A stretch of DNA of 54,085 bases from the NCBI RefSeq assembly GCF_005889725.1, contig NZ_VCKX01000048.1, positions 1-54,085 on the forward strand, given 5' to 3'. The notes beneath the pieces were generated by a model, which had not been told where the DNA came from, did not search any database, and worked only from the letters and a program-made list of their open reading frames with translations. This DNA is from Nonomuraea zeae (GTDB lineage: Bacteria; Actinomycetota; Actinomycetes; Streptosporangiales; Streptosporangiaceae). A program made the position numbers and the translations under genes. Below are positions 1 to 7,849 of the stretch, piece by piece (the first letter of the stretch is position 1; each line of letters begins with the position of its first letter).

Positions 1-351
1 CAGGGTCGGGGCCGTCCAGCGGGAGGGGGAAGGCGGCTCGTGCCGGCCGCCGAGGAGTATGGCGCGCTCCGCCTCGCTGCAGGCGCCAAGCCGTCCAACC
101 GCGAGCTGAGCCTGCAGCCTTACCTGTACGTTCAGGGCGAGGCCGAGCCGAGCTGCCGCCCGATCGCCGTCGCCGGGCAGCTCGGAGTAGCCGGGGAGGA
201 GCATCTCGACGAGCTCGGCCGGCTCGTCGGCATAGCCCCGGAGTGCGTCGCCCGCGTGGATCATCTCGTAGCGGTACGGCAGGCCTTCCGCGTTGACCGG
301 TGCGGCAGGAGGCGACTCCGCCGCCGCGACATTACGGATGATCATGGTCAT
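1..351 (-). CDS. Partial unknown protein translationally coupled to the giant toxin-like gene
   Basis: The reading frame is open for 117 codons and runs off the left edge, so only the N-terminus is visible. It begins MTMIIRNVAAAE and includes the stretch LVEMLLPGYSEL followed by a helical segment, LALNVQVRLQAQLA. Its ATG overlaps the stop codon of the 2107-residue upstream gene in an ATGA arrangement at 348-351, which implies translational coupling and a shared function. I do not recognise the family. An immunity or accessory partner of the large protein is possible from position alone. No signal peptide or membrane helix is visible in this part. Confidence 0.6.
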   Translation of the reverse strand, partial: MTMIIRNVAAAESPPAAPVNAEGLPYRYEMIHAGDALRGYADEPAELVEMLLPGYSELPGDGDRAAARLGLALNVQVRLQAQLAVGRLGACSEAERAILLGGRHEPPSPSRWTAPTL

Positions 352-3300
352 CGACCGGCGTCCTGTTCGCTCCTGGCCTCCTTGCCGGCGGTCGCCCAGC
401 GGGTGACCGCGTACAAGGCGGTGAGTTGCTCCTTGTCGGCGGCTCGCCAGAATACCTCGTCCATCAGAAGCCGGAAGGAGCTGCTGCCCTCCTCGGTGAT
501 GTCGGGCATGGAACCGAGGGGGCGCGGAGCGGCATGGGTGCCGAGGGTGTCGTGGCGCCCCCCGTTCGGCTGATCGTCCAGTGTCGCGTTCCGGAAGGCG
601 GCCTCCACCAGCGCGAGCGACAGTTTCACCCGCGCCTGGATCACGGCGGGGTCGAGTGAGCCGTCCCACATCCGGAACTCGATGTGGTCCGTCGGCTTGC
701 CCTCCACACCGAACGTGTTCAGCGCCGCCTCGCGCCCGTGGAGGCCGCGGACCTGGCTGATCGACTGGTAGCCCGTGGAGGGCAGAGGGTTGGGCCGGCA
801 CCACTTCTGGCCCCGGTGGCTCTCCGCGGCCGGGTTGTGCCCGAGCCGGTAGAGGGTGTCGGTGTGATGGCTCACGTAGTTCAGCACACTGGTGTAGTTC
901 GCCACGATGTGGTCGTAGTCATGCGTGCTCACGTGGACGTGCCCGCCGGTGCGCACGCTGGCCGTGCCGCCGTGGGATCGGATGATCTCGCAGGCGAGAC
1001 GGAGGTGATCCCACGTCTCGGGCTCGTCGTACAGGATGGGGGAGACCAGCTCGCCCATCACGGTGGCGTCCGATTCGAGCCGCCACAGTCCCCGTCCGCC
1101 GTGCTTGCCCGTCCGGTAACCCGTGTCCTTCGAGGTGTGGTAGGCGTGCACGCCGGGGTCGGCGGTCAGACCGGCTTCGTACAGGGCCCGGGGGATGCCC
1201 ATCACGGTGTCGAACCTGGCACCGGCCGGCACGTCGTATTCGATCTCGAGCCCGAAGCCGCGCCCGCCATCCCTGGCCGCCAGGGATCCGGTGGCGTTCT
1301 CGTGCAGGTAGGGGATCACCGCCTCACCTCTGAGGCCGCGTTCCACCGCCTGGTCGTAGGCCGTTCTGAACGCCCCGAAATCCCGCGTGAACGACACCTC
1401 CGGCTGCTCCGGCCACCGCTGCCACGCCTCGGCGCGAGCCTCCAGCGAGGCGAGCCGTTCCCGCCGAGCCACCTGCAGCGGGTCCTGCCCCGTGATCAGC
1501 GACACGGAGCGACGCAGGCCGGGACGGGTCCGGCGGTACTCCTCCCGTGCTTGCGCGTGCTCACGGCTCGCGCTCTCCCTTGCGTCCCGTACGACCGCCG
1601 GCGCCAGGTCGTGCAAGCCCGGAGCGTTTCCGCGCGGATCCGGCATCCCGTTCGCGAGCCTGGGGAGCTTGAGCGCGTCAAGCACCTGCCGCCGGTCGAC
1701 CGGGCCGAACAGGTCGAAGCCGGCCTGCCCGGCCTCGACCGCCCGCTGTGCCAGCCGCTCCACCGAATGGCCGAGCCCGGCCTCGTCCGCCAGGCGGCGC
1801 AGCGGATGGAACACCCATATCTCCGACGCCGGGCCGGGGCCCGTGACTTCGGCGAGGCGGGCCAGGGCTCGCGCCTCGGCGTCGCTCGCCCGCACGATGC
1901 CGTGCTCCGTCGCGAGCCCGAGCCCGTCCCACAGGTGCGGTTCCCGAGCCCGATGGGTGGTCAGCAGATCGAGGAGCTCGCGATGGCCCGCCGCCCGCGC
2001 CGGGTCGGCGCCGTGCGCGTGCGCGTCTTCGGCGAGGCGGACGAGCTGCTCGACCGAACGCCCCTGCCCGACCTCGCCGGCCAGGCGCTCCAGCGGGAGG
2101 ACGACGCGCCGCCCCATGCCCGTGTCCGGGTGGGTGACGATGTCGTTCAGGGCTGAGAGCAGCCGTGCATCCTGCGCGCCGACCTCGCCCAGCAGATATC
2201 TCTGGGCGACCAGCAGGCCGTTCCACAGCGCCGGGTCGTCCTGCCGGAACCGCTGCATGGCCTGGTGGAAGGCGTCACTTGAGCGCGTCCCCGGCGGTAG
2301 GTAGCCGTTCGCGTGCGCCGCGTGCACGAACGGGAGCACCTCCCGGACGGTCTGGGGGCCGGAGGAGCTGAGCAGCGGCCGGGTGAAGGCGTTGACCCCG
2401 CCGTGGCTGACGGGTGAGCCCATCATCTCCACCAGGAGCCCGGCCGCGCGCGCCTCCGCGGCGTTGGAGGAGGGCAGCAGGGCTCGGTGCCGATGCCCCA
2501 GCCAGCGATGGCGATCCTCCTCCATGCTTCTGGCCAGGATGCCGGTCAGATCGGATCCGTCGCGCGCGGTCCCGGGTGACATGCCCTGCCGCTCGGCGGC
2601 GTGGTGGAGCTCGACCAGGGCGTCGATCTCCAGGCGGTCGCCGAACAACCGCATGGCCATATCGCCGATGGCCCTTCTCGGGTTCTCCGAGCCGAGGGAC
2701 CCGCTGATCGCGCCCAGCGCCGCCGCGGTCGCGTCGCTCTGGTCGTTGACGGGCAGCTCCTGCATCAGACGCCGGCCTCGCTCCACGAGTCCCGGGCGCG
2801 GTGGACCACCGTCGTCGCGGCGGCCGTTGAGCAGCCGTTCGATCCGGTTCGGCGGACCGCCGTCCCGGCCGGGCACGCCGTGCCCGCCACCGTGCCCGCC
2901 GCCGTGCCCGCCACCGTGCCCGCCACCGTGCCCGCCACCGGGGCCGTGCCCGGCGCCGGGTGCCCAGCGGTGGAAGATGGCCGCGGCCTCGGCGAAGTTG
3001 CGCGGCTTGGGGTCCGCTATCGGGGAGAAGCCGTCGGAGAGCCCGACGTCCCGGGGATGGGGCACCGGACGGTGCGGCACATGGTGCGCCATGGCGGCGG
3101 GACCTGCCGGTACGGCGGACGCGAGGGCCGGACCCGGGCCGGCGTCGGTCAGGACCCGGTCGAGTCGGGCGCGTACCTCGGGCCAGGAAGCGGCGAAATC
3201 GGGATGCAGGGAGAGGTTCTGCACCTCCCGCAGCGGTATCCAGGCGACGTCGATGGACTCCGGAGAGGCAGGCCACACATCGATGAGGGAAGGCACCTCG

Positions 3301-6300
3301 CCGATGACGGTGTCGAACGCCCAGCCGCCGTGATCGTCGTGGTGGATTCCGCGTACGTTCACCTGGCCCAGGTCCAGCCTCATCTCCTCGCCGGCCTCGC
3401 GGAACGCGGTCTCGACGGGCTGCTCACCGTGGTGACGGGCGCCCGCCACCGGCCCCCAAAGCCCTCCGTGGTGGGTCTCCGGCGAACGCAGTTGCATGAG
3501 GACGCGGACCTCACCCCCGGGGCCTCGGTGGAAGGGCAGCAGGCCCGCCGCGCCTTCGGTTCCCCAGTGCCGGTGTCCTTGGTCGCACTGTGTCCATTCG
3601 TCGCCGGAGCTCCTGATCCGCCAGCCGCGAGGGAGGTCGGCATACGACGGGTCGGGTTCGCCGACGTGCGGAGGCCGCAGCACGCTGACCTCGCCGGGCC
3701 CGGCGAGCAGGACGAACTCGTGGAGGGGGAGCTGGCCCATGCCCGTCCACGGGGTGGCCAGCACGCGGGAGGCGGGGAACACCCCAGCCATGACCGCCCC
3801 GTCCCCCACGCCGGTATACCGCTTGGCGACCCCGGGCAGGGCGCTCCATGCCTGCAGCGGCAGTCCCGGCGGCGCCGCCACCACGTCGCCGGTGGCGGCG
3901 CCGGCCAGGCTCGGCATCGCATGCCCCCGCTCGAAGACCACTCCGCGGTAGAGCGCGAGCTCCTCGATGCCGTGGCGGGCCAGCTCGCGCTGGGTCTCCG
4001 CGTACTGCCGGCGCAGGAAGTCGCGCAGCACCTCCCCATGGCGGCCGTAATCCCTCCTGGCGGTGTTGCCGCGGCCGGTCCCGCCGAACGTCTCCAGGTC
4101 GACGACGCCCTTCAGCCCGAACTCGTCGAGCGCGGCCATGTTCATGGCCAGCCGCGGAGGCAGCAACTCGCCGGCGCCGAAGCCCCACATCCTGATCAGG
4201 CGCTGGACGCCCAGTTGCCTGGCCAGGTGCAGCGCTCCGGGCGAGTCGAACGGCAGCTGGAGGAGGACGCGCCGTGGGCCGATCATCTCGTTGCCCTTGA
4301 CGAAGGCCGGCAGGGCGCTCTGCTCGACCGCCCGCCAGGAGCGGATGGTCTTGCCCATCGCCTGGTACTCGGTGTGGACGAGGAGGCGGCCGGGGTCGCC
4401 GAGCGCATCCCGTAGTTTGTGCTCGCCGCCTGCGCCGAGGATGTCCTTCGTGGCGGAGCCCATCGTGTCCATCAGCCGCTCCACGGCCACCCTGTCGGAG
4501 GCGGCCCAGGCGTGGACGCTGATCGGGTCGTAGGCGCCGTCCCGGCTGAGCAAGCTCGCCACCCGCTCCGGAGGCGCCCCGATCACGCGTGGGTCGGCGG
4601 GCAGGGCCTTGGACAGGGCGGCCGGTGCGGCCGGGCTCTCCGGGAGACGTGGTTGCTCCGCCCGCGAAACGGCCGACGGGTGCTCGCCCTGTGCGGGCGG
4701 GTGGTCCCCGGCCGTCGAGGATGGGGGGCGGACCGGCAGGATCGGGGCGTCGTGTGGCGGGGCGCCGGGGAACACCACATCGGCGGGGCGATCCCCATGG
4801 CCTGGGCGGGTGGTGACCGCAGGCGGGCCGGAGGATGCCGTCGCCTCTGTGGGATCCGGGAGCGTTCTGGAGACGGCGGACCGCTGTCGGTCCGTCGCGT
4901 TGGAGCTGCCGTCGTCTCCCTGCTGTTCCCCGGGCTGGTCCCGTTGCTGGGGTGTCGCCGGGCGGGGAGCCGCGCCCTGGGCGTCCCCAGCCGCGTCCCG
5001 CCCGGTGCCGTCCTGTTCGACGGCCTCTGTCATGTACGGGATCGCGTGGGCGGCCGGAACGGTGGCCGGGAGCATCGAGCTCCGGGGAAGAGCGCCGGGA
5101 GTCACAGCGTCGGCCCGCATCGTGGCGGCCCCGCTCGCCGGAGCCCGTTCGGCGGGGACGCCACCACTGGACGCGGGCCGTTCGGCGGGGACGCCACCAC
5201 TGGACGCGGGCCGTTCGGCGGGGACGCCACCACTGGACGCGGGCCGTTCGGCGGGGATGGCGGTGCTGGACGGAGGGCGCTCAGCGGAAGGACGGGGCGC
5301 CGGGTGGGCGGAGATCCCGTCGTTCCCGGCCGATCTGTCTGCGGTGGGGGCAGGCAGCAGCGTGTCACGGCGCCGGAGGACCTCGCCCACGATCGTCTCG
5401 CCGCGGGGCGGCGGAAGCTGGCCGCCGCCCGATTCGGGCGGCCGTGTCCGTTCAGGCAGGCCACCAGTGCCCGCCTCGGACGTCCGCGGTCCGTCGGAAA
5501 CGGTGTCGATGCCATGGTGATGCCCAGGCGACGCGTACTGCGCGAGGGCCGTGCCGTCGTGCCGTCCGGCGGACGGGCCGTCCTGCCGTCCCCCCGGAAG
5601 ACTGCCGACGTTGCCATGGCCCGCGGGCGGCTGATGCCGTTCGGCCGCGGGATGACCCGCCCCCGGCGGGTCGCCCGCGCCGCGAGCGCCCGCTCCGGGC
5701 GAATGGCCGCCGAGCTCGGCGACGGCCAGCATGGGGGTGTAGCTCACCCGGGCCCCGGCCGGGACGTCCAGGCCGCCCGCGACACCCGAGATGAAGGTGT
5801 AGGCGAGGTGCGAGGTGTCGAGTTGCCCGCTGAGCGCGAGCCCCGGCGTCGCACCGGCGGTGCCGGCCACCCCGCCCAGCAGCGCCTGCCCGTACATGCT
5901 CTGCCCGAGCGCCACGATCCTGTCCCGTACGGCCAACTCCGCCTTGGAGGCGACGTAGACCAGCGGCCGGCTCAGCAGGCGTGACAGTCCCGCGTTCGCA
6001 CCCGCGAACAGCAGGCCGGTCAGGGCGCCGCTGCCTGCCGACATGGCCAGCGACGCGACATCGAAATCCCCTGCCTCGCGGTCGCCCCAGATCTGTTGCG
6101 CCACCTGCACACCGAAGTCCAGGCCGCCCATGATGCCGCCGAACCTCAGCATGTTGAGCAGGATGAGCTGCTTGAGCGTCCGGATGCTCACCTGGGTCAG
6201 CAGCGTATGGTGGTGGATCAGCCCGAGAACGGCGGGGCCGTTCACGTAGATCCACACCAGCAGCCGGACGATCATCACACCGAGCAGCGCCAGCGACGCG

Positions 6301-6671
6301 TAGATCATCCACTCGGTGTGCTGCATCCGGACGCCGTGCTCGCGCAGGGATCGCGCCTCGTCGCGCAGCGCCTGCTCCAGCAGGTCGAGCAGCGTCTCCG
6401 GAGAACCGGTCGCCTCCTCCCCTCCGCCGAGGGCGGTGAACACCTTCTCGAACGTCTCCTTGGCGGCTCCCTGCCAGACCCCGTCGCGCAGCAGTCGCAT
6501 GACCGCACCGGCGTCGTCCGCCTTGATCTCGGCCAGGAGGTCGGCCAGCGTCTCCGTCACCTGCGCTTCGGCGATGAGCCCGCCGACGTCGGCCTCAGGC
6601 AACGCCCCGCCCGTCAGCGCCGGCGCCAACGGCCTGACCACGTCGGGTACCAGGCTGAGATCGAGTCCCAT
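348..6671 (-). CDS. Giant modular polymorphic-toxin-like protein (ART-like, Nudix and amidoligase domains)
   Basis: This 2107-residue protein is very large for its surroundings. Residues 1-115 are helical and resemble the WXG100-like N-termini of CpnT-type effectors. A membrane helix lies at about 122-150, followed by hydrophobic Gly/Ala-rich segments to about 320. Residues 320-730 are low-complexity Pro/Ala/Gly with 11-residue repeats. An ADP-ribosyltransferase-like core at about 905-1010 shows LYRGV, then WSALPG, then LPLHEFVLL. A Nudix domain at about 1045-1190 has the box GARHHGE with REAGEEM. A GGGH repeat sits near 1250. The C-terminus at about 1800-2040 matches the Amidoligase_2 family (FGLEIEYD, GGHVHVS, IEFRMWDGS), predicted to form amide bonds to peptides with ATP. 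The gene follows a YbaB-like gene and overlaps the next by 4 bases. An effector or a peptide-modifying enzyme are both possible. The amidoligase and Nudix calls are firm, the ART call is moderate. Confidence 0.8.
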   Translation of the reverse strand: MGLDLSLVPDVVRPLAPALTGGALPEADVGGLIAEAQVTETLADLLAEIKADDAGAVMRLLRDGVWQGAAKETFEKVFTALGGGEEATGSPETLLDLLEQALRDEARSLREHGVRMQHTEWMIYASLALLGVMIVRLLVWIYVNGPAVLGLIHHHTLLTQVSIRTLKQLILLNMLRFGGIMGGLDFGVQVAQQIWGDREAGDFDVASLAMSAGSGALTGLLFAGANAGLSRLLSRPLVYVASKAELAVRDRIVALGQSMYGQALLGGVAGTAGATPGLALSGQLDTSHLAYTFISGVAGGLDVPAGARVSYTPMLAVAELGGHSPGAGARGAGDPPGAGHPAAERHQPPAGHGNVGSLPGGRQDGPSAGRHDGTALAQYASPGHHHGIDTVSDGPRTSEAGTGGLPERTRPPESGGGQLPPPRGETIVGEVLRRRDTLLPAPTADRSAGNDGISAHPAPRPSAERPPSSTAIPAERPASSGGVPAERPASSGGVPAERPASSGGVPAERAPASGAATMRADAVTPGALPRSSMLPATVPAAHAIPYMTEAVEQDGTGRDAAGDAQGAAPRPATPQQRDQPGEQQGDDGSSNATDRQRSAVSRTLPDPTEATASSGPPAVTTRPGHGDRPADVVFPGAPPHDAPILPVRPPSSTAGDHPPAQGEHPSAVSRAEQPRLPESPAAPAALSKALPADPRVIGAPPERVASLLSRDGAYDPISVHAWAASDRVAVERLMDTMGSATKDILGAGGEHKLRDALGDPGRLLVHTEYQAMGKTIRSWRAVEQSALPAFVKGNEMIGPRRVLLQLPFDSPGALHLARQLGVQRLIRMWGFGAGELLPPRLAMNMAALDEFGLKGVVDLETFGGTGRGNTARRDYGRHGEVLRDFLRRQYAETQRELARHGIEELALYRGVVFERGHAMPSLAGAATGDVVAAPPGLPLQAWSALPGVAKRYTGVGDGAVMAGVFPASRVLATPWTGMGQLPLHEFVLLAGPGEVSVLRPPHVGEPDPSYADLPRGWRIRSSGDEWTQCDQGHRHWGTEGAAGLLPFHRGPGGEVRVLMQLRSPETHHGGLWGPVAGARHHGEQPVETAFREAGEEMRLDLGQVNVRGIHHDDHGGWAFDTVIGEVPSLIDVWPASPESIDVAWIPLREVQNLSLHPDFAASWPEVRARLDRVLTDAGPGPALASAVPAGPAAMAHHVPHRPVPHPRDVGLSDGFSPIADPKPRNFAEAAAIFHRWAPGAGHGPGGGHGGGHGGGHGGGHGGGHGVPGRDGGPPNRIERLLNGRRDDGGPPRPGLVERGRRLMQELPVNDQSDATAAALGAISGSLGSENPRRAIGDMAMRLFGDRLEIDALVELHHAAERQGMSPGTARDGSDLTGILARSMEEDRHRWLGHRHRALLPSSNAAEARAAGLLVEMMGSPVSHGGVNAFTRPLLSSSGPQTVREVLPFVHAAHANGYLPPGTRSSDAFHQAMQRFRQDDPALWNGLLVAQRYLLGEVGAQDARLLSALNDIVTHPDTGMGRRVVLPLERLAGEVGQGRSVEQLVRLAEDAHAHGADPARAAGHRELLDLLTTHRAREPHLWDGLGLATEHGIVRASDAEARALARLAEVTGPGPASEIWVFHPLRRLADEAGLGHSVERLAQRAVEAGQAGFDLFGPVDRRQVLDALKLPRLANGMPDPRGNAPGLHDLAPAVVRDARESASREHAQAREEYRRTRPGLRRSVSLITGQDPLQVARRERLASLEARAEAWQRWPEQPEVSFTRDFGAFRTAYDQAVERGLRGEAVIPYLHENATGSLAARDGGRGFGLEIEYDVPAGARFDTVMGIPRALYEAGLTADPGVHAYHTSKDTGYRTGKHGGRGLWRLESDATVMGELVSPILYDEPETWDHLRLACEIIRSHGGTASVRTGGHVHVSTHDYDHIVANYTSVLNYVSHHTDTLYRLGHNPAAESHRGQKWCRPNPLPSTGYQSISQVRGLHGREAALNTFGVEGKPTDHIEFRMWDGSLDPAVIQARVKLSLALVEAAFRNATLDDQPNGGRHDTLGTHAAPRPLGSMPDITEEGSSSFRLLMDEVFWRAADKEQLTALYAVTRWATAGKEARSEQDAGR
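2880..2943. repeat. 12-base tandem repeat encoding GGGH units
   Basis: About five copies of a 12-base unit (plus-strand cccgccaccgtg) lie in frame in the large minus-strand gene and encode alternating GGGH blocks. They form a Gly/His linker between the Nudix domain and the following helical region. Copy number should be prone to slippage. Confidence 0.8.
5148..5262. repeat. 33-base tandem repeat in the proline-rich region
   Basis: Three identical 33-base units (5148-5180, 5181-5213, 5214-5246) and a diverged fourth encode the 11-residue minus-strand peptide PAERPASSGGV. The identity at DNA level suggests recent expansion. It lies between the membrane-proximal N-terminus and the enzymatic domains, where a flexible linker would be expected. 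Confidence 0.9.
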
Positions 6672-6759
6672 CAGAGCGTCGTCAGCTTCCTCGATCGACC
6701 GTCCTCAACCGGCTGTTCCCGCCATCGGCGGCTGACCATCGCGGGCTGGGCGTATCGGG

Positions 6760-7137
6760 TCACGGCGTCCCGGGCTGCGGCAGGAAAGACTCGAAGCTCG
6801 TCTCCTCCCCGAACAGGTCCTCGAAAGGAAGGTTCGGTACGAGGGGCTCCATCAGCTCCTTCATCTCGCGGGAGACCTGCAAGGTCGCGTGCCTGATCTG
6901 TTCCACGATCGAGGCGGACAGCTCCGACGGCGACAGCTTGCGGTAAATTCGCGGGTCGAACTCGATCGCCCGCACCTCGCCGCGAGGGCCGACGGTGACG
7001 CTCACCATGCCGTCCTGGGACGTGGCCGTCGCCGACAGTTCCTTTGCGCTCGCCTGCATCTGCTTGAGCTGCTCGGTCTGCTGGTTGACCTCCTGGACGA
7101 GCTGCTCAAGCAGCCGCCAGTGCTCGTTCGATGCCAT
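6760..7137 (-). CDS. YbaB/EbfC family nucleoid-associated-like protein
   Basis: The 125-residue product starts MASNEHWRLLEQLVQEV. It has a long helix with heptad character (EQLKQMQASAKEL), then the strand region VTVGPRGEVRAIEFDP and a helix-rich end, as in YbaB/EbfC small DNA-binding proteins. In actinobacteria such genes often sit just before WXG100-like toxin genes, and here it precedes the 2107-residue gene by 88 bases on the same strand. A longer GTG/ATG start up to 7251 is open, but the conserved fold begins at the chosen ATG, which has a short G-rich stretch upstream. It could bind DNA or act as a chaperone-like partner for the effector, which the sequence does not decide. Confidence 0.75.
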   Translation of the reverse strand: MASNEHWRLLEQLVQEVNQQTEQLKQMQASAKELSATATSQDGMVSVTVGPRGEVRAIEFDPRIYRKLSPSELSASIVEQIRHATLQVSREMKELMEPLVPNLPFEDLFGEETSFESFLPQPGTP

Positions 7138-7381
7138 CGGCGCCCCCACATCAGCAACATTAGCCTCAAAGATCTCCAAGACATATCCTTTCTCACTTAG
7201 TGGATGCGCCGGGTTTCGCAGTCCTGGTCTCGCACCATGGAAGAACCGCATCGTCCAGGAGGTGCCGGCCGCTCGCGAGCGGTCGGCGGGCCGGCGAAGG
7301 GCTCGGAAGATCAGCGCGGCCGCTGCATGCCGGGCAGCGCCGACCTCGGCCGGCCACCGTCGATGGCGACCCCGTACCCGC

Positions 7382-7387
7382 TATGCT
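7382..7387 (+). promoter_or_regulatory. -10 element of a probable leaderless promoter
   Basis: TATGCT lies eight bases before the GTG codon at 7396. This fits the common actinobacterial arrangement in which transcription starts at or next to the start codon. No convincing -35 hexamer is visible. Confidence 0.4.
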
Positions 7388-7395
7388 GCTGGCTC

Positions 7396-7701
7396 GTGGA
7401 GTTCGACGGCGTGGTCTACAGCCGGAGCCAGCTGCACCAGCTGGCGCGCGGGGCGGGCGACATGGCCGGCCGCGTGTCCGGCGTCGACGTCCGGTACGAG
7501 ACGTCGGCGAGCGCGGCCCACGCCGCCCTGAGTGACGACGACTACGGCCGCGCGTACTGGCAGGCGCGAAGCCAGAGGGTCGAAGGCATCGGCATGGGCC
7601 TGAAGCTGCTGGCATCCGCACTCGGCCAGGAGGAGACCCGGCTCCAGCAGGCGTTGAAGACATATCGCGCCGCCGACGACCCCACCAGCTCGCACAGCTG
7701 A
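7396..7701 (+). CDS. Small helical ESX/WXG100-like secretion-associated protein
   Basis: The 101-residue product begins at a GTG (VEFDGVVYSRSQLHQL) and is almost entirely helical and polar. It contains YGRAYWQARSQR and a C-terminal LLASALGQEETRLQQAL helix, similar in size and style to ESX-type secretion-associated proteins. The GTG was chosen because a -10-like TATGCT sits just upstream and earlier in-frame codons look non-coding. It is divergent from the YbaB-like gene and the giant toxin-like gene, so a role in the same module is likely. I cannot assign a family with certainty, and no central W-x-G motif is obvious. Confidence 0.55.
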   Translation: MEFDGVVYSRSQLHQLARGAGDMAGRVSGVDVRYETSASAAHAALSDDDYGRAYWQARSQRVEGIGMGLKLLASALGQEETRLQQALKTYRAADDPTSSHS

Positions 7702-7710
7702 CCCGGACTC

Positions 7711-7741
7711 GCGGGCACCGCGGGCACCGCGGGCACCGCGG
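7711..7741. repeat. 9-base tandem repeat (gcgggcacc, about 3.4 copies)
   Basis: Three identical 9-base units and part of a fourth follow the stop codon of the small gene, in the 148-base gap before the DNA ligase gene. No function is evident. Confidence 0.7.
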
Positions 7742-7849
7742 CTCGTCAGGGCCGCGCAGGTCCTGGAGACAGACGGGTTCAGGATGTTGTACCAGCTCCA
7801 GCCTGATTGACAGGGCGGAAGTGTCGGTGGCGATCGGCATGATGGAGCC

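Noticed and set aside
4419..5984. Long plus-strand reading frame opposite the giant gene
   Set aside because: It is a GC-driven shadow: low-complexity Arg/Gly/Ala content, no family motifs, and it lies opposite a strand with clear domains.
7807..7812. TTGACA as -35 of the DNA ligase promoter
   Set aside because: No acceptable -10 hexamer lies 16 to 19 bases downstream.
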